Assembly (NCBI GenBank): GCA_002007465.1
Contig: LNAC01000335.1
Span: 1,329,040 to 1,393,039, forward strand
Direction of reading: 5' to 3'
Length of the DNA stretch: 64,000 bases
DNA from: Ailurus styani
Lineage: Eukaryota; Chordata; Mammalia; Carnivora; Ailuridae
Within the stretch, counting starts at the first letter, position 1, and the number at the start of each line of letters is the position of its first letter. A program made the position numbers and the translations under genes. A model generated the notes under the pieces. The model had not been told where the DNA came from and ran no database searches. It saw only the letters and a program-made list of their open reading frames with translations. Positions 58,826 to 64,000 of this stretch are shown one piece after another.

Positions 58826-59143
58826 TTAAAAGATTTTATTTTTTTAAAAAGATTTTATTTATTTATTTGACAGATAGAGAGAGATCACAAGTAAGCAGAG
58901 AGGCAGGCAGAGAGAAAGGAGGAAGCAGGCTCCCCGCTGAGCAGGGAGCCCAATGCGGGCCTCGATCCCAGGACCCTGAGATCATGACCTGAGCCGAAGG
59001 CAGAGGCTTTAATCCACTGAGCCATCCAGGTGCCCAGATTTTAATTTTTTAAGTAATCTCTACACACAACTTGGGGCCTTGAACTCACAACCCTGAGATC
59101 AAGAGTCTCACGCTCATCTGACTCAGCCAGCCAGGCCCCCAGA
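58826..59143 (-). mobile_element. Older SINE split by a younger Can-SINE
   Basis: The older copy's tail (AAAGATTTTATTTTTTTAA) lies on the left and its body and head on the right (ACCCTGAGATCAAGAGTCTC, CTCAGCCAGCCAGGCCCCC). AGATTTTATTTTTTTAA and AGATTTTAATTTTTTAA flank the inserted copy. Confidence 0.8.
58848..59034 (-). mobile_element. Can-SINE nested in an older SINE
   Basis: AAAGATTTTATTTATTTATT to CACTGAGCCATCCAGGTGCCC, complete and little mutated. Confidence 0.9.
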
Positions 59144-61770
59144 GACTTTTACTGTTTAATACAGAGAAAATCAAATGGAAAAGTTCTGTGGAAGTGGACG
59201 CTTTTAAATATATGTCCATATTAAAGTTTCAAAGCAGCAAATATGATCAAAACATTCAACACAAAAATTGTAAAGAGAAATTATCCTGGTGGTGTTATTC
59301 ATTTTCCTCTTTTTTAAAGGGTTTATTCATTTTTCTTTTACATATCGATGCTTAATATTATCAATTTCAAATTCCATGAATAGCATATAAAAGGAAAATG
59401 CAGCACTGTCTAAAATCAAAGAACACACATACATGTGCCTAGACACACAAATACATAATTTTTGCTCTAGTATTTATAGAGGAAAACAATGACCCCTTTT
59501 GTCACGAAAGAACATTTGATCTTTCCACATATATTTCTCTCTTTTTCTCGGCGACTAGAAAAGTAGCCACAAAGTCTATTTTAATTTTTTTTTATGTTTA
59601 GACAATGGCTGCTTATGAAATTGGTGACTTAGACTGTCAGGAAAGATAACATTCCATGTCAGAATGGCTTTCGAAGTTTCTTTATATTGCTCTGCTGTGA
59701 TACAAAATTCAAAAGGCCTTTGCTCTGAATGGATTTTATTTGTCACCATTTACTCGTACTTTTGTTTTAAAACAACCCCCCAACAATCAAACACATGTTT
59801 TGGTGTGTTTATTTTTAAAGAAAGCATTGTCGTCTATGATACGCCTGTGGGGATTCAATGTTGTTGTTTTACTTATCATATATTAAGGTAGTCAACTAAC
59901 AGCAGGTTCTCAGGTGCTCTTTCCCTGAATGGGGAGTGAACTTTGGGGACCACTAGCGTCATTGCTATGACAGGTATCTGGGGCCAGCTCAGAAAACGGT
60001 GATAATTACGCGGGAAAAGAGTGTTTTCCAAACCAGGTCGTTCACACTCTGTCGGTGGGTGCATGGAAGATGCGGGGAGAATGGTTCTCTGCAAGTACCC
60101 AGGAAACACAGAACTCCAGGCTATGAGCCCTCCTTCCCCGTCCCACATCTGTGATGATACGCAGATTCAGAACATCTTTATGAGTTGGTCCTCCAGGCCA
60201 TGTGGGGCAAAGTCACGCCCTGGGGAGCTCCCTAGTGGGGATCCCGAGTGGTCCTGCAGATATCAATGCCCACCCCCCAGGCTTTGAAAGGGTTACTTAG
60301 CGTGCTGGAGTGCTCAGTTCAAACTGGCAGCTCATTCATTCATTCATTCATCAGCATAGGAGTGCCTGTGTGTATCATGTCTTCTGTACACAGATGAGGG
60401 GAACAGGCAAGGGTGTGGATGGAGAGCAAGGAAAGGGGAATGCCCAGGGCCGAGTCCCGTAGGAAGCACATGCGCGGGAGTTGGAGGGAGCTGTGACATT
60501 CTGAGAGGCGGGAAGTAAACCAGGAGGGTATGTGGCACAGAGAGAACTTTAAGAAGGTGTGAGCTGTCACAATCGTCCCCTGCTGCTGAGAGTCCAGGTA
60601 CGGTGGTGCCTGGGATCTACTGGGAATGGTAACAACAAGACGGGGAGTGGGGACCATTGGGAGGCTGTTTGGTGGAGTGGGGGCCCGGAAGTCCAACAGG
60701 GGAGTGGGAGATGGGGAAATGAAGAATCCATGCCCCTTTGCCTTTGAGAGAGATGGGCATTGCCGCAGGAGGGTAATGCAGGGTAGAGCAGGAAGGTCCC
60801 TGAGTCAGAGATGCCCACACTCTGGAGGAAAGCCCCCTAGCCTGCACTCTCCACATTTCACCCAGAGCCAGCCTCCTGTTATCCAAACCACATTCACTTC
60901 CAGGAAAGAAGGTTTCCATCTGGACTTAGGAGATAGACACCAACTCCCAGGCAGTCATGGCTCCACTCTACAAACAAAAGCAGGTAACTAAGAGATACCG
61001 ACATACGAAGAAAGCCAGAGAGGAGTCACTGCAGAAAACAGAAGAAAATGATACTAATCCAAGGAAGGCAAGGATAGAGAGAGTAAGACCCGATCCAAGA
61101 TATTGCGGGTGCACTGGATACAGCTGTACCTGAAAGCTGATCTCAAGCATTTGGATTACACAAGCCAAAATACCTCTCTTGCTACAGCAGCTCTGAATTG
61201 CATCCATCGTCCACATCCAAGACAGCTTTGGCTGTGTTCACTGATGTATCTATTCTTGGAAAATTCAGGGACATTTTTATGGTGATCTGACACTGAGCGT
61301 ATCAATTGCAGGAAAAACAAACATTAACTCTGATGCCGTTATTTCTCCCCCAAATTGTTTACAACACAAAGAAATGAAAGAACTAGACAGAAGAGTAAAT
61401 TAAGTTTATGACAGTATCATACAGAGTCTTCAGAATGGAAACATGTCATTGCTTGATGACCCATTTAATAAGTTCTTAGCATCAATGATGACCTGTAGGT
61501 TTTCATAATCTTCTCCGAAGAAATCAGTCCACTGTGAGTCTGCTACCAAGTGTTGTCACATGGATTTATTTCACTATCCCCTGTTTTGCTTTTCCTTAAA
61601 ACTTCGTGTTTAATAAACAGTTTCAGTCTGTATTGGTGCATTTTATCTGTACGGCTGCTAACACTTTGCATACAAAAGCTGCCTTTCTCCCACTTCCATT
61701 TTTCATGCCTCAGATAATGTTGTAGGGCTCCTAGGCCCCACATATTAATGAGGAGAGTGGTCTGAGAACT
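59144..61770. other. Unassigned
   Basis: AT-rich to 59.9 kb, then GC-moderate. (CATT)n near 60,332-60,351. Many overlapping open frames at 60.3-61.0 kb on both strands with no recognised product and no convincing splice pair. Confidence 0.4.
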
Positions 61771-61771
61771 T

Positions 61772-61977
61772 TTTTTTTTTAAAGATTTTATTTATTCATT
61801 TGACACAGAGAGACAGAGAATATAAGTAGGCAGAGAGGCAGGCAGAGAGACAGGGAGAGGAGGAAGCAAGCTCCCTGCTGAGCAGAGAGCCCGATGTGGG
61901 CCTCGATCCCAAGACCCTGGGATCATGACCTGAGCCGAAGGCAGCGGCTTTAACCCACTGAGCCACCCAGGCGCCCC
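61772..61977 (-). mobile_element. Can-SINE with perfect 13-bp duplication
   Basis: A T-run then AAAGATTTTATTTATTCATT, ending ACTGAGCCACCCAGGCGCCCC. GGTCTGAGAACTT is at 61,759-61,771 and again at 61,978-61,990. Confidence 0.97.
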
Positions 61978-61990
61978 GGTCTGAGAACTT

Positions 61991-64000
61991 CTTGCCTTGT
62001 CTCTGTGGACAGCAACCACCAGATCTTCTAAGTACTTTGTATCTGTCATCAGCCCTGTGTTCCTGGTTTATTATATTTTCCATTGTTAGCTCTGAGATTC
62101 CAAACCCCACGAGGTTCAGGATCAGAGCAGAAATCCCTTGGGGAGGAGCTACCATGGCCACAGCCCTCACTGAAATGGGGTATCTACTTTCTCTTCCAGA
62201 ACAGCCCACATTTATTTATTTAATTTCCCTTGAAATGATGCACCTTTCTCTTTAAAGGAAATGACAATCTTAGGGTTCACTGTGGACGTATGACTCATCT
62301 GAGAGATACAGGTTGTGAATTTATTGCTGAATTTCAAAAGATGAAGTTTCTATCTGGGCTTTAAATTGTATTCTTTTTCTTTTTCATTAATTTTTGGAAG
62401 CCTGTGTGGGCAGAACATCACTGAATTAGGTCAAAGAGAAGACCAAGGGTGGAAAAGGGAATAGTGAAGTTTTACCTTCAACAGGCCAGCGGGCTGGGCA
62501 GGCTGAGCATGTGGTGAAGGGAGAGGGGCCGTTCTGACCCCTCCGTGGCTCCCCCACGTGATCTGGCCCATGCATCACCTACTGTTTGTACCCTAACCCA
62601 AGACGCATCTGGTTATTTATTTAAATTCTCACGTTCATAAAAAGGAAGAGCTTTCTAGGTAACAAAGGAAGGGCTCCGAGCACCAGAGATGTGACATGTT
62701 GGTGACTTTTCCTTCCTTCCGACGGAGAGATAAGAACGTCCCGTACTGTTCAGTCGATGTTGCTACAGACGCCTCTCTGTCCCCCAGGAAAAGGAGGGGC
62801 TGGATCTGATCTGGAGCTCTTCTGGAAGCTTCCATGCCATTAGAATAATCTCACTGGATTAGGATTAAATTGCTCCGAGTGGATGTTTCTCACTGTAAAA
62901 CAAAACGGCACCGAACGGGCCAATAGTGCGGTCAGAACATGCCACCAAACAGAAAACCAATTGAGAGATCCGTCTGTGCAGAGATGGTTTTTACCTCACT
63001 TTCCTCTGCTCCTGATAGGATGACTTCCTTAATGGCACTATCAAGTTTTACCCCCTAGTGAGGAGCAACCAGCTATTTCAAAGTAAAGCACAGGCTGGTT
63101 ATGGCTTATTGAATAATGTGTTCCAAAGGACCAGAAGTTAGATCTTGAAAGACGTCAAGGCAAGAGTAGGTGAGATCATAAAATCTTAGTGCTGAATGGT
63201 CCATGTGGTCATTGTGCACAAATCCCCCACTCTGCCGGGTTCCCCCCGACCCCGTGCTCCTTCACGTGGGATGAGCCCCACAGTGTCCCCCCAGGGCTCC
63301 TTGATCCACATGGGCAAGCCCCATGCAATTGTCCCCAGGAGTACTCTCAGAACAGGAGGGGCAAGTGGTGCCTTTGCCCTTTAGGAAGGGAGAAAACCCG
63401 TATTTCTCTCTGCCTCACCTGCCAAGAGAGCCTGCCACATGCTCAGGACAGTTCCCATTTGTGGCTCCTGGCAGGGCAGCTGGCCCGGGGCACAGAAGCC
63501 ACACTATAGCTCTGGGCTTGGTATAGCCGTGAGCACAGAAGTCTGGCTCTGGCCCAAAGCCTTGGGAGTGCTCTCTGGGCTCAGTTAACCAAGATGACTA
63601 AGGAAACCGCCTCGAGTTCTGAAATCTGGGAACTGCTCCTTCCAGCTTCCATGTGGCCTAGGGAGTCGGAAGCCTGGGGCAGCTCACACTCTGGGGAGTG
63701 GTTACACCACTCTGCTACTTTCTAGGGTCTGCTTTCTCAGCTCACACCGGAGGGATGCACATAGCAGGTTCTACCCAGCAGAGCATCCGAAGAATGACAT
63801 AGATTTAAGGACAGTTTTCATGGAAGGCTCTTGAAGATTTGAAGGCAGTGGGAGGCGGGCAGTGCTTTGTGTGGCTGAGCTCACAGGCCCTTCTGCTTTT
63901 TATTCTTGTTTCCTTAATCACAAAAACGAAAACGAAAAAAAGCCAAAAACAACAACAAACAAACAAAAAAAACCCAGAAAGCAACAACAACAACAACAAA
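61991..64000. other. Unassigned
   Basis: No recognised exon, RNA or repeat, except an A-rich (CAA)n/(CAAA)n run at 63,920-64,000, which continues past the window edge. Confidence 0.4.

Noticed and set aside
60340..61000. Cluster of overlapping open frames near 60.3-61 kb
   Set aside because: Frames overlap on both strands with no family resemblance, no splice pair and no island; consistent with chance.

Overview
The window is vertebrate nuclear DNA from a caniform carnivoran, most likely a mustelid. The evidence is about twenty tRNA-derived Can-SINEs. Many start GGGCGCCTGGGTGGCTCAG, have a pyrimidine-rich body and end in AATAAATAAAATCTT plus poly-A. Their body differs from the dog SINEC_Cf type as I know it and resembles the mustelid type. 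Old L1 (LINE-1) pieces, MLT1-like LTRs, L2/MIR remnants and pogo-like DNA transposons fill most of the rest. There are no bacterial genes, CRISPR arrays or operons.

The one recognisable gene structure lies on the + strand, 23.3-50.9 kb. Ten exons encode the C-terminal half of a protein related to MRCK-alpha (CDC42BPA): C1 zinc finger, PH domain, citron-homology (CNH) domain and the start of the CRIB segment. All nine exon junctions agree in phase and introns are retained, so it is a genomic (non-processed) copy. It reads as a diverged paralogue, not CDC42BPA itself. Three lesions are visible: a one-base insertion in the first C1 exon, a GT-to-CT change at the donor of the large CNH exon, and an early stop with collapse of the CRIB region in the last exon. 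The other exons are fully open (about 550 codons in all). This suggests long constraint followed by recent decay, or a locus still used in part. The kinase and coiled-coil exons would lie upstream; I did not recognise them in the first 23 kb.

Layout: 0-23 kb is repeats plus a small CpG-rich island near 8.5-8.9 kb with a consensus minus-strand splice donor. 23-51 kb is the MRCK-alpha-like locus with repeat-filled introns. 51-53 kb holds an L1 piece and an LTR. 54.0-55.35 kb is a CpG island interrupted by a 409-base assembly gap and carrying two 45-bp promoter-like modules exactly 120 bp apart. 55.6-64 kb is repeats and sequence I could not assign. A 67-bp direct duplication around a single N near 30.19 kb is probably an assembly artefact.

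Repeat family names come from remembered consensus sequences, not a database search, and boundaries are good to about 10-30 bp unless a target-site duplication is quoted.
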